Assembly (NCBI GenBank): GCA_947625055.1
Contig: CANQMT010000007.1
Span: 31,796 to 95,795, forward strand
Length of the DNA: 64,000 nt
Source of the DNA: an uncultured Monoglobus sp.
GTDB lineage: Bacteria > Bacillota > Clostridia > Monoglobales > Monoglobaceae
Direction of reading: 5' to 3'
Numbering within the stretch: position 1 is the stretch's first letter; each line of letters opens with the position of its first letter. The notes below the pieces were generated by a model. It had not been told where the DNA came from and did no database searches. It saw only the letters and a program-made list of their open reading frames with translations. Shown one piece after another: positions 18,190 to 27,541 of the stretch. The translations under genes were made by a program, and so were the position numbers.

Positions 18190-19878
18190 ATGTTAACCGA
18201 GCTTGAGATAAAAAACGTGGCGATCATCGAACATGTGAATATTGAATTCGGCGGCGGCTTCAACGTGATGACCGGCGAGACCGGAGCGGGAAAGTCCATT
18301 CTGATCGACTCGCTGAACATGGCTCTGGGCGGCAGAACGCCGCGCGATCTGATACGCAGCGGCGCCGAGTACGCGTTCGCGCAGGCGGTCTTTGAGGTCG
18401 GCGGAGCGGCGGCTGAAAAGCTCGGCGAGCTTGAGATCGAGCCGGAGGACGGAATGGTTATTCTGTCAAGGCGGCTGTCGGCCTCCGGAAAGAGCGTGTG
18501 CCGCGTGAACGGCAGGATAATCCCGTTGTCGGTGGCGCGCGAGATCGGCGAGCTGCTGCTCACCATTCACGGCCAGCTTGACAATCAGGCGCTGCTTGTG
18601 CCGTCAAAGCACAGGGGATTTGTGGACGAGTTCGCGGGGAACGCGGCAGAGCGCGAGGCTTACGCCAATGCGTTCTGTGAGTATTCCGATTTGGTTGACA
18701 AATACGAGGAGCTGTCCCGCGCCGAGACCGACAAGGAGCGGCGGGCGGAGCTGCTTAAATTCCATATTGACGAGATCGAGGCCGCGGCGCTTAAGCCGGG
18801 CGAGGAAGAGGAGCTGAACCTGAGATTTGAGTTCCTTGAAAATTCAGAAAAAATAATGAGCGGCGTGTATGAGGCTTACAGTGGGCTGTACGGCGACGAG
18901 TCGATGAGTTCGGCCTATGATATGCTCAGCGGAGCCGCGAGGTCACTTGAGGATGCCGCGGATTATGATCCGAAGCTCAAGGGCTATTACGAGACGATAA
19001 GCTCCGCGCTCGCGGATATCGACGACGTGACGCGCGATTTAAAGTCATACATTGACCACGCGGAGTTTGAACCCGGCGAGATCGACGCGGTCCAGGAGAG
19101 GCTTGCGCTCATATCGGATTTGAAGCGAAAATTCGGCTGCGCCGACGTTAAGGAAATTATCGCTTACGGCGAACGCTGCGCCGGGGAGCTTGAAAAGATA
19201 GAAAATCTGGACGAGGAATTGTCGGCGCTGGGGCGTGAGATCGAGACGGCGCGGCAGCGCACCGAGGAGGCAGCCGAAAGGCTTACCGAGACGCGCCGCG
19301 CGGCGGGAGTCGAACTGTCGAAGCGAATTATGGGCGAGCTTTCGGAGCTTGACATGAGCAAGGTCGTGTTCGCGGCGGAGATAAGACCCGCGGACTTTAC
19401 GATAAACGGCGGAGACGATATTGAATTTCTCATTTCCACCAACCCGGGCGAAAACTTAAAGCCGCTCAGCAAGATCGCCTCGGGCGGCGAGATGTCGCGC
19501 ATAATGCTGGCGATCAAGTCGGTGCTGTCGAAGGGCGACATAGTTGACACGCTGATCTTTGACGAGATCGACACCGGAGTGAGCGGCAGAGCCGCGCAGC
19601 GCATATCCGAGAAGATATGCAAAATTTCCCGCGAAAAGCAGGTGCTGTGCATAACTCATCTGGCGCAGATCGCCTCAATGGGAGACAGGCATTATCTTAT
19701 CGAAAAGAGCAGCAGCGACAGCGAGACCACCGCACGGGTGCGGCTGCTTTCGGAGGCGGAGCGGCGCGATGAGCTGTCGCGCATAATCGGGGGCGTGTCC
19801 GTGACCGACACCACCCGCAGAGCGGCGGCCGAAATGCTGGCTCAGGCCGAGAGCTTAAAGCGCAGCGGCGGGAATTAA
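18190..19878 (+). CDS. recN: DNA repair protein RecN
   Basis: A 562-residue SMC-like ATPase. Walker A GETGAGKSIL is near residues 31-40. A central coiled-coil region (about 150-370, rich in Glu, Ala and Arg) leads to a C-terminal half with IASGGEMSRIMLAIK and Walker B TLIFDEIDTGVSG. It acts in double-strand break repair. It ends the dxs cluster, and a fresh promoter follows directly. Confidence 0.95.
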   Translation: MLTELEIKNVAIIEHVNIEFGGGFNVMTGETGAGKSILIDSLNMALGGRTPRDLIRSGAEYAFAQAVFEVGGAAAEKLGELEIEPEDGMVILSRRLSASGKSVCRVNGRIIPLSVAREIGELLLTIHGQLDNQALLVPSKHRGFVDEFAGNAAEREAYANAFCEYSDLVDKYEELSRAETDKERRAELLKFHIDEIEAAALKPGEEEELNLRFEFLENSEKIMSGVYEAYSGLYGDESMSSAYDMLSGAARSLEDAADYDPKLKGYYETISSALADIDDVTRDLKSYIDHAEFEPGEIDAVQERLALISDLKRKFGCADVKEIIAYGERCAGELEKIENLDEELSALGREIETARQRTEEAAERLTETRRAAGVELSKRIMGELSELDMSKVVFAAEIRPADFTINGGDDIEFLISTNPGENLKPLSKIASGGEMSRIMLAIKSVLSKGDIVDTLIFDEIDTGVSGRAAQRISEKICKISREKQVLCITHLAQIASMGDRHYLIEKSSSDSETTARVRLLSEAERRDELSRIIGGVSVTDTTRRAAAEMLAQAESLKRSGGN

Positions 19879-19887
19879 TGGCCGCTA

Positions 19888-19916
19888 TTGACACGGAGTG
19901 AAAAATATATTATAAT
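19888..19916 (+). promoter_or_regulatory. Consensus sigma-A promoter before the RseC-like gene
   Basis: TTGACA (19888-19893), 17-base spacer, TATAAT (19911-19916). It begins 10 bases after recN and should drive the genes from 19960 onward. Confidence 0.8.
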
Positions 19917-19959
19917 GTTAACTTGTGAGTAATTTCGGTTTTGCGAGGTGAACTGACAC

Positions 19960-20376
19960 ATGGAACAGACGGGATATGTCGTTTCCGCTTCGGGCGGAGC
20001 GGCCAAGGTCCGCGTTGACAGAGAGTCGGCATGCGGCGGCAACTGCGTGAGCTGCAAGGGCTGTCCGTCAAGCGCGGTCATCGTGGATGTTGATAATAAT
20101 CTCGATCTTAAAAAGGGCGATGTTGTGACTCTCTATGAGGACACAAAAAAGGTGCTGCGCTACGCCGCGATAGGCTACGGGCTTATGGCGGTGCTGCTTG
20201 TCGTCGGAGCCGTGCTCGGTTTCATGCTGACGCACAGAGACATAATGGCGCTGGTCGGCGCCGCGGCGGCGCTGCTTATCGGCTTTGTCGTTGTCAAACT
20301 GTTTTTTAGAAACGCCGACACAAGCTTTAAGGTGACGGAGATAAAAAGCAGAGCCGAGACGGAGGATGCGAGCTGA
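19960..20376 (+). CDS. RseC/MucC-like membrane protein (SoxR-reducing family)
   Basis: 138 residues. An N-terminal cysteine motif CGGNCVSCKGC (about residues 27-37) may hold an Fe-S cluster or a thiol site. Two membrane segments follow (about 66-87 and 92-113), then a short basic tail. RseC/RsxC-linked proteins help reduce SoxR in proteobacteria; in Clostridia they often stand alone with unknown targets. It lies just before a ParA-like ATPase and a ferredoxin-linked oxidoreductase, so a redox role is plausible. Confidence 0.82.
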   Translation: MEQTGYVVSASGGAAKVRVDRESACGGNCVSCKGCPSSAVIVDVDNNLDLKKGDVVTLYEDTKKVLRYAAIGYGLMAVLLVVGAVLGFMLTHRDIMALVGAAAALLIGFVVVKLFFRNADTSFKVTEIKSRAETEDAS

Positions 20377-20377
20377 C

Positions 20378-21076
20378 ATGAATATTTTTGACGATCCGAA
20401 GAGAATAACCGTGGTCACGGGCCACTTCGGCAGCGGCAAGACCGAGTTCGCTTTAAACTATGCGCTGTTTCTGGCGGAGTCGGGCAAGGAGGTCATGATG
20501 ATTGATTTTGACATCGTGAACCCCTATTACCGCACCAAGGACGCGGAAAAATATTTAAACAGCCGCGGTATTGAGGTGATCGCGCCCGAGTTTGCCAATT
20601 CGAACATAGAGACGCCGACGCTTCCGCCCGAGATTTTAAGGGCGTTTGCCGACAAGTCAAAGTATATCGTCTTTGACGTGGGCGGTGACGAGGACGGCGC
20701 GACGCCGCTGGGCGTTTATTACGAGTATTTTAAGCGCGAGGACTATAACATGTTTTTCGTGCTGAACGAGCGCAGAATGCTGACCCGTGACGTCGAGGGA
20801 GCGTATGAGATATATTCCGAGATACTGCGCGTCTCAAGACTCAGGTTCACGGGGATAGTGAACAACACGCACCTTATGGGATTTACCGACCGCGATGTTG
20901 TCGCGGCGGGAGAGCGGCTGGCGGAGGAGTTTTCGGAAAAGGTCGGTCTGCCCGTTGTCTGTACCTGCGTGAGCAGGGCGGCGCTCGAAAAAATCGGCGG
21001 AATTGATAATTCAAAGAGCAAAATATTCCCTATCAGCCTCTTTGTGGGCCCGGGATTTGAAAATAAAGCAAACTAA
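20378..21076 (+). CDS. ParA/MinD-like P-loop ATPase
   Basis: 232 residues with Walker A TGHFGSGKTEFALN near residue 14, MMIDFDIVNPYYRT as the switch region and FDVGGDEDGA downstream. It belongs to the CobQ/MinD/ParA nucleotide-binding class. The ATG at 20378 is better spaced from GGAGG than the ATG at 20366. It sits directly ahead of the oxidoreductase subunits, so a maturation or assembly role is possible, but the sequence does not prove it. Confidence 0.8.
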   Translation: MNIFDDPKRITVVTGHFGSGKTEFALNYALFLAESGKEVMMIDFDIVNPYYRTKDAEKYLNSRGIEVIAPEFANSNIETPTLPPEILRAFADKSKYIVFDVGGDEDGATPLGVYYEYFKREDYNMFFVLNERRMLTRDVEGAYEIYSEILRVSRLRFTGIVNNTHLMGFTDRDVVAAGERLAEEFSEKVGLPVVCTCVSRAALEKIGGIDNSKSKIFPISLFVGPGFENKAN

Positions 21077-21095
21077 ACGGAAAGAAGGAGAATAA

Positions 21096-21302
21096 ATGGC
21101 AAAAGTTATTATAAACCAGGAGCGGTGCAAGGGCTGCGGCCTGTGCACGTCCGTCTGTCCGAAGAAGATTATTGTGACAGATATGGATGTTCTGAATGAC
21201 AAGGGCTACCGCCCGGCCAAGGTCACTGAGCCGGATAAGTGCATCGGCTGCGCGTTCTGCGCCACCATGTGCCCCGACTGCGTGATAACGATATTGAAGT
21301 AA
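21096..21302 (+). CDS. 2-oxoacid:ferredoxin oxidoreductase, delta (ferredoxin) subunit
   Basis: A 68-residue protein with two 4Fe-4S motifs: CKGCGLCTSVC (residues 9-19) followed by CP, and CIGCAFCATMCP near residue 49. It should carry electrons from the catalytic subunits to ferredoxin. It is first in a delta-alpha-beta-gamma operon. Confidence 0.92.
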   Translation: MAKVIINQERCKGCGLCTSVCPKKIIVTDMDVLNDKGYRPAKVTEPDKCIGCAFCATMCPDCVITILK

Positions 21303-21319
21303 AGGAGTAATTTTAAAAA

Positions 21320-22381
21320 ATGGCAAAAGTTTTAATGAAAGGCAATGAGGCGCTGGCCGAGGCCGCCATGCGCTGCGGATGCAGATTTTTCTTCGGCTAT
21401 CCTATAACGCCTCAGACCGAGCTTGCCGCTTACATGGCAAAAATGATGCAGAAAAACGGCGGAACCTTCCTTCAGGCGGAGAGCGAGGTTGCCGCGATCA
21501 ATATGGTATACGGCGCCGCCGGCGCGGGAGCGAGAGTCATGACCTCGTCGTCAAGCCCCGGCATCAGCCTCAAGCAGGAGGGAATTTCGTACATAGCGGG
21601 CGCAGATCTGCCCTGTCTTATCGTGAACATAGTCCGCGGCGGCCCCGGCCTCGGCGGAATTCAGCCCGCCCAGTCCGACTATTTCCAGGCCACAAAGGGC
21701 GGCGGCCACGGCGATTATCATCTGCTTGTATTCGCGCCATCCTCGGTGCAGGAGCTGGCAGACATGACCTCGCGCGCGTTTGACAAGGCCGACGAGTACA
21801 GAATGCCGGCCATGATCATGGGCGACGGCATGCTTGGCCAGATGATGGAGCCGGTGGAGTTCAAGGACTTTGTCGATCCCGCATCTCTGCCCGAAAAGCC
21901 CTGGGCCACCACGGGCACCGGAATGAAGCGCAAAAAGAACATAATAAACTCGCTCTATCTCACGCCCGAGGAGCTTGAATATCTCTGCGTGGAGCGCGAG
22001 AAGCGCTATGACAAGATCAGGGCGACCGAGGCTCTGTGCGAGGAGATCGACACCGAGGACGCCGATATAATCATCGCGGCCTACGGCACGATCGCCAGAG
22101 TCGCAATGTCGGCGGTGCAGGAGGCGAGAGCCAAGGGCATCAAGGCGGGCCTCATCAGGCCGATAACGCTGTGGCCGTTCCCGACCGAAGCGTTCGCCAA
22201 GCGCGCCGAGACCGCCAAGTGCTTCCTCAGCGTTGAGATGAGCATGGGCCAGATGGTCGAGGATGTGCGCCTTTCGGTAAACGGCAAAAAGCCGGTTTAC
22301 TTCTACGGCAGAACGGGCGGCATGGTGCCCGAGCAGGATGCCATTGTGGCCGAAATCGAAAAATGTCTTAAAAACTCGTAG
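21320..22381 (+). CDS. vorB: 2-oxoacid:ferredoxin oxidoreductase, alpha subunit (VorB/KorA type)
   Basis: 353 residues beginning MAKVLMKGNEALAEAAMRCGC, with FFGYPITPQTELAAYMA and AESEVAAINMVYGAAGAGARVMTSSSSPG, the pyrimidine-binding half of thiamine-diphosphate ferredoxin oxidoreductases. The family covers branched-chain 2-oxoacids (Vor) and 2-oxoglutarate (Kor); this sequence resembles proteins usually labelled VorB, but the substrate is not certain. It makes acyl-CoA, CO2 and reduced ferredoxin. Confidence 0.9.
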   Translation: MAKVLMKGNEALAEAAMRCGCRFFFGYPITPQTELAAYMAKMMQKNGGTFLQAESEVAAINMVYGAAGAGARVMTSSSSPGISLKQEGISYIAGADLPCLIVNIVRGGPGLGGIQPAQSDYFQATKGGGHGDYHLLVFAPSSVQELADMTSRAFDKADEYRMPAMIMGDGMLGQMMEPVEFKDFVDPASLPEKPWATTGTGMKRKKNIINSLYLTPEELEYLCVEREKRYDKIRATEALCEEIDTEDADIIIAAYGTIARVAMSAVQEARAKGIKAGLIRPITLWPFPTEAFAKRAETAKCFLSVEMSMGQMVEDVRLSVNGKKPVYFYGRTGGMVPEQDAIVAEIEKCLKNS

Positions 22382-22398
22382 TCAGGAGATGAAAATAT

Positions 22399-23154
22399 AT
22401 GGAAAAAATATTTGACAGACCCCATTCGCTCAGCGATTTTGTGCTTTCCTACTGCCCCGGCTGCACGCACGGAATCATTAACCGTCTGGTCGCCGAGGTC
22501 GTTGACGAGATGGGTCTTGAGGGAAAGACCGTAGGCGTTTGCCCCGTTGGATGCAGCGTTACGGCGTATAACTTTTTTGAATTTGATATGCAGGAGGCCG
22601 CCCACGGCAGAGCTCCGGCGGTCGCGACGGGAATTAAGCGCGTTCACCCCGATCACCTTGTGTTCACATATCAGGGCGACGGCGATCTCGCGGCGATCGG
22701 AACCGCGGAGACAATTCATTCCGCGGCCAGAGCCGAGAACATCAGCATAATTTTTGTTAACAACACTATCTACGGCATGACTGGCGGACAGATGGCGCCC
22801 ACCTCGCTTGTGGGTCAGGTCACGCAGACCACGCCCTTCGGCAGAAAGGTTGAAAATCAGGGCTACCCCATTCATGTGTCCGAGATGGTTTCCACATTAA
22901 AGGGCGCATGTTATGTTGAGCGCGTGTCGGTTGACAGCGTTCCGAACATCAAAAAGACGAAGGCCGCTATCCGCAAGGCGTTTGAGTGCCAGATGGCGGG
23001 CAAGGGCTTCTCGCTTGTCGAGGTGCTTTCGACCTGCCCCACCAACTGGGGAATGTCGCCGATCGAGGCGCTTGAGAGGATACGCACCGAAATGATGCCC
23101 GAGTTCCCCTTGGGCGTTTATAAAGACTGTACCGAAAGCGGAGGTGTCAGATAA
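22399..23154 (+). CDS. 2-oxoacid:ferredoxin oxidoreductase, beta (thiamine-diphosphate) subunit
   Basis: 251 residues. CPGCTHG is near residue 18. The thiamine-diphosphate/Mg motif runs from YQGDGDLAAIG to NNTIYGMTGGQ. It forms the active site with the alpha subunit. Its TAA overlaps the ATG of the gamma gene by one base. Confidence 0.93.
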   Translation: MEKIFDRPHSLSDFVLSYCPGCTHGIINRLVAEVVDEMGLEGKTVGVCPVGCSVTAYNFFEFDMQEAAHGRAPAVATGIKRVHPDHLVFTYQGDGDLAAIGTAETIHSAARAENISIIFVNNTIYGMTGGQMAPTSLVGQVTQTTPFGRKVENQGYPIHVSEMVSTLKGACYVERVSVDSVPNIKKTKAAIRKAFECQMAGKGFSLVEVLSTCPTNWGMSPIEALERIRTEMMPEFPLGVYKDCTESGGVR

Positions 23155-23696
23155 TGTATGAACAGATCGTAATAGCGGGCTTTGGCGGTCAGGGAGTGCT
23201 GTTCGCCGGAAAAATATTGGCGTATATGGGAATGGACACGGGCAAGGAGCTTTCGTGGCTCCCGTCATACGGCCCCGAGATGCGCGGCGGAACCTGCAAC
23301 TGCAGCGTTATCATCGCCGACAGCCAGATAGGTTCGCCCATAATTCAGCGTCCCGACGCGCTGATCGTTATGAACAAGCCCTCGCTTGAAAAATTTGTTG
23401 ACACGGTAAAGCCCGGCGGCGTTATCGTGCTTGACAGCTCTCTCATCGACACCAAGGTGGAGCGCGGCGACGTAACGGTCGTGTATATCCCCGCGATGAA
23501 GATAGCCGAGAGCGCGGGCGCGGGAACATTGGGCAACATGGTAATGGCGGGCGCGTATATGAAGGCGAGGGAGGACATGTTTGATGTCGACGACCTTTAC
23601 AAGAGCGTTAAGGAGCATACTCCCGCAAAAAGAGCCAATCTTGCCGAAAAAAATATTGAGCTTATAAAGGCGGGTTACGAGTTTAAGCAATGCTGA
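23154..23696 (+). CDS. 2-oxoacid:ferredoxin oxidoreductase, gamma subunit
   Basis: A 180-residue gamma domain beginning MYEQIVIAGFGGQGVLFAGK, with SYGPEMRGGTCNCSVI, both hallmarks of the family. It is probably needed for CoA binding and assembly. Translation is coupled to the beta gene (TAATG), and the 3' end overlaps the next gene by 7 bases. Confidence 0.93.
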   Translation: MYEQIVIAGFGGQGVLFAGKILAYMGMDTGKELSWLPSYGPEMRGGTCNCSVIIADSQIGSPIIQRPDALIVMNKPSLEKFVDTVKPGGVIVLDSSLIDTKVERGDVTVVYIPAMKIAESAGAGTLGNMVMAGAYMKAREDMFDVDDLYKSVKEHTPAKRANLAEKNIELIKAGYEFKQC

Positions 23697-25612
23697 TTTC
23701 AATTTCGGACTTAAACAAAAGCTTTGGCGAAAATGAAATATTGAAAAACATCAATTTGACCATAGAGGACGGAGGCCGCTATGGTCTTATTGGCGTTAAC
23801 GGGGCGGGAAAATCGACCCTGCTCAATATAATAATGGGCGAGCTTGACTATGACTCGGGCGAGCTTTACCGCGCGCCCGGCCTCACGATAGGCTATCTTA
23901 AGCAGAACAGCGGACTTGACCGCGGCTCGACCATAATACGCGAGATGCGGAACGTGTTTTCGGAGTTGCTGAAGGCCGAAGACGATCTGCGCCGCCTTGA
24001 GGAGCGGATGCGGAGCGTCGGCGGGCACAACTCAAGCGATTACAAAAGCCTTATGGCCGAGTATGCCAAAAAACAGGCGTGGTTCGAGAGCCGCGACGGG
24101 TATAACATAGACGTCCGAATAAAGACGGTTTTAAACGGCATGGGCTTTTCGGACAAGGATCTCGACACCGAGATCTCCACACTGTCGGGAGGCGAAAAGA
24201 CGAGGCTGGCCATAGCCTCGCTGCTGCTTGAGGAGCCGTGCCTGCTCATTCTTGACGAGCCCACCAACCACCTTGATTTTAAGACGCTCGAATGGCTTGA
24301 GAATTATTTGGTGAACGACTACAAGGGCGCGCTGCTCATTGTCAGCCACGACAGATATTTTCTGGATGTGACGGTTGAAAACATGCTCGAGCTTGAGCGG
24401 CGGAAGCTTTACAGCTACAAGGGCAACTATTCAAAATACACCGGACTCCGCGCCGAGCGCATAGCTCTTTGGCAGAAGGAGTATGAGGCCCAGCAGCTTG
24501 AGATCGAAAAAATGCGCACCTATGTTGAAAAGAACATTACCCGCGCCTCGACCTCGGCGAGCGCCAAGTCAAGGGTGAAGGCGCTTGAGAACATGGAAAT
24601 AATCGAAAAGCCCGACGCCGAGATAAAGCCGATCAAGCTCAAGTTTGAGATAACCAAGGAGCCGTACAAGGACGTGCTGACCGCGAGCAGCATCGACATT
24701 TCCGTGGGCGAGCCGCCGTTGACTCTGCGCGAAAACATAAGCTTCAGCCTGAAGCGTGGAGAGAAGGTCGCGCTGATAGGCGACAACGGAATAGGCAAGT
24801 CGTCGTTTTTAAAAACCCTGCTCGGGATCAATCCGCACAAGGAGGGCAAGATCGTGTGGGGAAGAAACACCACGGTCAGCTATTACGAACAGGAAAATCT
24901 GAACCTTGACCCAGACAAGCTCGCGATAGACGAGCTGTGGGATCGTTTCCCGCGGCTCCCCGAGGCGAGGATACGCGGAGTTCTGGGCAGCGTGAGGCTG
25001 AGCAAGGACGACGTTTACAAGCCGGTTAAGGTGATAAGCGGCGGGGAGAGGGCAAAGCTGGCGTTTTGTATCATCATGCTTGAAAAATCAAACGTGATTT
25101 TGTTTGACGAGCCCACAAACCACCTTGACTTACCGTCAAAGGAAGTGCTGGAACAGGCCATGAGCGAATATCCGGGCACGCTGCTTTTCGTGTCCCACGA
25201 CAGATATTTGCTGAATAAAGTCCCCACAAAAATTGTGGAGATGACAGCGGACGGGATGACGGTATATGACGGAAATTTTGACTATTACAAGAAGCGCCGC
25301 GAGTGGCTAAGGCAGCGCGAGGCGGAGAATAAGCCCAAGGCTCCCGAAAAGCCCGCGCCCAAACAGGCGGGCAGCGGCGGCCACCGTTCAAAGGAGCAGC
25401 GCAGGGCCGAGGCGCAAAGAAAGCAGAGGATTTCCGAGCTTGAGCGGCTTATCGCCGAAACAGAGGAGCGCCTGAGCGAGATTGAAATTGAAATGACAAA
25501 GGAAGAGATTTTCTCGGACTACGAGGCAATGAACGGTCTTACGACCGAAATGCAGGATAAAAACGAATGTCTTGATCAATATTACGCCGAGTGGGAAGAA
25601 CTTCAGGAATAA
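23690..25612 (+). CDS. ABC-F family ATPase
   Basis: 640 residues with two ABC modules and no membrane segments. Module 1 has GVNGAGKST near residue 36 and LSGGEKTRLA with LDEPTNHLDF. Module 2 has GDNGIGKSSFL near residue 360 and ISGGERAKLA with FDEPTNHLDL. The inter-domain linker carries TRASTSASAKSRVKALENM, and a charged coiled-coil tail fills about 530-640. ABC-F proteins act on ribosomes, some giving antibiotic resistance and others resolving stalls. This one looks like a housekeeping YdiF-type member, but the subgroup cannot be fixed by eye. Its ATG overlaps the upstream gene. Confidence 0.92.
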   Translation: MLISISDLNKSFGENEILKNINLTIEDGGRYGLIGVNGAGKSTLLNIIMGELDYDSGELYRAPGLTIGYLKQNSGLDRGSTIIREMRNVFSELLKAEDDLRRLEERMRSVGGHNSSDYKSLMAEYAKKQAWFESRDGYNIDVRIKTVLNGMGFSDKDLDTEISTLSGGEKTRLAIASLLLEEPCLLILDEPTNHLDFKTLEWLENYLVNDYKGALLIVSHDRYFLDVTVENMLELERRKLYSYKGNYSKYTGLRAERIALWQKEYEAQQLEIEKMRTYVEKNITRASTSASAKSRVKALENMEIIEKPDAEIKPIKLKFEITKEPYKDVLTASSIDISVGEPPLTLRENISFSLKRGEKVALIGDNGIGKSSFLKTLLGINPHKEGKIVWGRNTTVSYYEQENLNLDPDKLAIDELWDRFPRLPEARIRGVLGSVRLSKDDVYKPVKVISGGERAKLAFCIIMLEKSNVILFDEPTNHLDLPSKEVLEQAMSEYPGTLLFVSHDRYLLNKVPTKIVEMTADGMTVYDGNFDYYKKRREWLRQREAENKPKAPEKPAPKQAGSGGHRSKEQRRAEAQRKQRISELERLIAETEERLSEIEIEMTKEEIFSDYEAMNGLTTEMQDKNECLDQYYAEWEELQE

Positions 25613-25613
25613 A

Positions 25614-25640
25614 CAGCCGAAGGCAATGTGCCCTCGGCTG
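25614..25640. terminator. Bidirectional terminator between the ABC-F and xylulokinase genes
   Basis: CAGCCGAAGGC (25614-25624) pairs with GCCCTCGGCTG (25630-25640) with one mismatch and a 5-base loop. TTTT and a longer T-rich stretch follow on the plus strand; TTTATT follows on the minus strand. It sits between converging genes. Confidence 0.75.
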
Positions 25641-25656
25641 TTTTCAGGTTTATTTT

Positions 25657-27186
25657 TTATTTGAGTATTTCCGCAACCTTGGCGAACTGTGGCTTTAAGG
25701 CTTGGTAGATGCCGCGGTATACGGGGAAGTATTTTTTGTAGGTCTCAACGTTTTCGGGGATCGGCTTTATCGTGTCCTTAACGCTGATCACGGCCTCGCA
25801 GGCCTCGGGAACGCTCTTGTATATTCCCGCGCCGACCGCCGCGAGCAGCGCGACGCCGAGCGCCGGGCCCTCGGAAACGTTTATCGTGTTGATGTCGCAG
25901 TCAAACATGTCGGCCTGCATCTGGCGCCACAGCTTGCTCTTGCCGCCGCCGCCCGACGCGCGCACCTCGGAGGTGTCAACGCCCATGCCGCGGATTATGT
26001 CAAGGCAGTCGTTCAGACTGTAAGCAACGCCCTCCATGACGGCGCGCAGCATATCGTATTTATTGTGCCGCGCCGACAGACCGAAGAACACGCCTTTCGC
26101 CGCCGGGTCGTTTATCGGGCTCCTTTCGCCCATCATGTAGGGCAGATAAATAAGGCCCTCGCAGCCGGGAGCAACCTTGGCGGCCTGCTGATCCATTATG
26201 TAATACGGATCGGCGCCCATGCCCTCGGCGGCGTCCATTTCGGCGTGACAGAAATTGTCGCGGTACCACTTGAGCGACAGGCCCGCGCCCTGGGTGCAGC
26301 CCATAACGTGCCACTTTCCGGGAACCGCGTGGCAGAGGATATGCATTCTGCCGCCCTTGTCGATCTCAAGATTGTCCATGTGGGCGAACACAACGCCCGA
26401 AGTGCCGATCGTGGATGAGATAATTCCGGGCTTTACTATTCCGTTGCCCACGGCGCCCGCGGCCTGGTCGCCCGCGCCGCCCACAACGATCGTGCCCTCC
26501 TTGAGGCCGCTCAGTTCCGCTGCCTCGGCGTGGACTGTGCCGGTGACTTCGCACGACTCATACATTTTGCCGAGCAGGTTCTTGTCAATGTTCAGCTTTT
26601 CGAGTATCTCGTCTGACCAGCAGCGGTTTTTAATGTCCATGAGCTGCATTCCGCTGGCGTCCGACACCTCGGTGGCGAACTCGCCGGTCAGCTTGTATCT
26701 TATGTAATCCTTGGGAAGCAGGATCTTCGCGGTTTTGGCGTAAAGCTCGGGCTCGTTTTTCTGAACCCACAGGATTTTTGCCGCCGTGAAGCCCGTTATC
26801 GCAGGGCTGCCGGTTATCTCGATCAGCTTGTCTCTGCCAATCTTTTCGGTCAGCTCGTCGGCCTCGGCGGTGGTTCTCTGATCGCACCAGATGATAGACT
26901 TGCGCAGCACGTTTCCGTCCTTGTCAAGCATAACAAGGCCGTGCATCTGGCCCGAAAGACCAACGCCCTTGATGTCGGTCGGGTCAACGCCCGACATCTC
27001 GATAACAGCCTTGACGCTCGAATATGTGGCGTGCCACCAGTCCTCGGGGTCCTGCTCCGCCCAGCCTATCTTCGGCTGATAGAGCGGGTATTCCACAAGA
27101 TAGCTCGCCATTACCGTGCCTTTTTCGTCGAACAGAACCGTTTTAGTGCCGCTGGTTCCGATATCGACGCCTACAACATATCTCAT
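25657..27186 (-). CDS. xylB: Xylulokinase (FGGY family carbohydrate kinase)
   Basis: 509 residues beginning MRYVVGVDIGTSGTKTVLFDEKG, the ATP phosphate-binding motif of FGGY kinases. GLSGQMHGLVMLD and VGGAGDQAAGAVGNGI match xylulokinases, and the C-terminal ASGGGGKSKLWRQMQADMF is the second FGGY signature. It phosphorylates D-xylulose for the pentose phosphate route. Translation starts at 27186, after AGGAG; a longer frame has no ribosome site. No xylose isomerase gene is nearby. Confidence 0.92.
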   Translation of the reverse strand: MRYVVGVDIGTSGTKTVLFDEKGTVMASYLVEYPLYQPKIGWAEQDPEDWWHATYSSVKAVIEMSGVDPTDIKGVGLSGQMHGLVMLDKDGNVLRKSIIWCDQRTTAEADELTEKIGRDKLIEITGSPAITGFTAAKILWVQKNEPELYAKTAKILLPKDYIRYKLTGEFATEVSDASGMQLMDIKNRCWSDEILEKLNIDKNLLGKMYESCEVTGTVHAEAAELSGLKEGTIVVGGAGDQAAGAVGNGIVKPGIISSTIGTSGVVFAHMDNLEIDKGGRMHILCHAVPGKWHVMGCTQGAGLSLKWYRDNFCHAEMDAAEGMGADPYYIMDQQAAKVAPGCEGLIYLPYMMGERSPINDPAAKGVFFGLSARHNKYDMLRAVMEGVAYSLNDCLDIIRGMGVDTSEVRASGGGGKSKLWRQMQADMFDCDINTINVSEGPALGVALLAAVGAGIYKSVPEACEAVISVKDTIKPIPENVETYKKYFPVYRGIYQALKPQFAKVAEILK

Positions 27187-27228
27187 TTCAAACACTCCTT
27201 TATAGTTTAAACTTTGTTTTCCGATATA

Positions 27229-27257
27229 AATATAACACATCGGGTTACGTTTTGCAA
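27229..27257 (-). promoter_or_regulatory. Predicted promoter of the xylulokinase gene
   Basis: On the minus strand TTGCAA (27257-27252) and TATATT (27234-27229) are 17 bases apart. The stretch AGTTTAAACT, a 10-bp palindrome at about 27204-27213, lies between promoter and start codon and could be an operator. Confidence 0.55.
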
Positions 27258-27262
27258 TAATT

Positions 27263-27541
27263 TTAGCAATAAAAATTGATTTTATCGGTCACAAAAAACT
27301 TTTTCCATTCAATGCAGATCAAAAAGAACTGGGCCGATATGAATTCAAGCAGCTCGTTTAATTCTTTTTGCGGAATATTGCTTCCGTTGCTTGCGAGTAC
27401 GCAGCCGCCGGAGCTTGTAAGCCATACTTTTGTGCTGTTAGGTCCGGGTTTGCCTTTTGCGATATGCACATGAATCGGTTCGCCGAATTCGTTAGACCAA
27501 AAGAATATTTTGTAACCGCTTACTGTAAACAGATTAGGCAA
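27263..27541 (-). CDS. DUF4160 family protein
   Basis: 92 residues from a TTG start at 27541, which follows GGAGG by 8 bases. The protein begins PNLFTVSGYKIFFWSNE after its first residue and contains EPIHVHIAKGKP, the conserved core of DUF4160. The function is unknown; such genes are often found with a second small gene and are suspected toxin-antitoxin or regulatory pairs. It overlaps the upstream partner by 8 bases. Confidence 0.75.
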   Translation of the reverse strand: MPNLFTVSGYKIFFWSNEFGEPIHVHIAKGKPGPNSTKVWLTSSGGCVLASNGSNIPQKELNELLEFISAQFFLICIEWKKFFVTDKINFYC

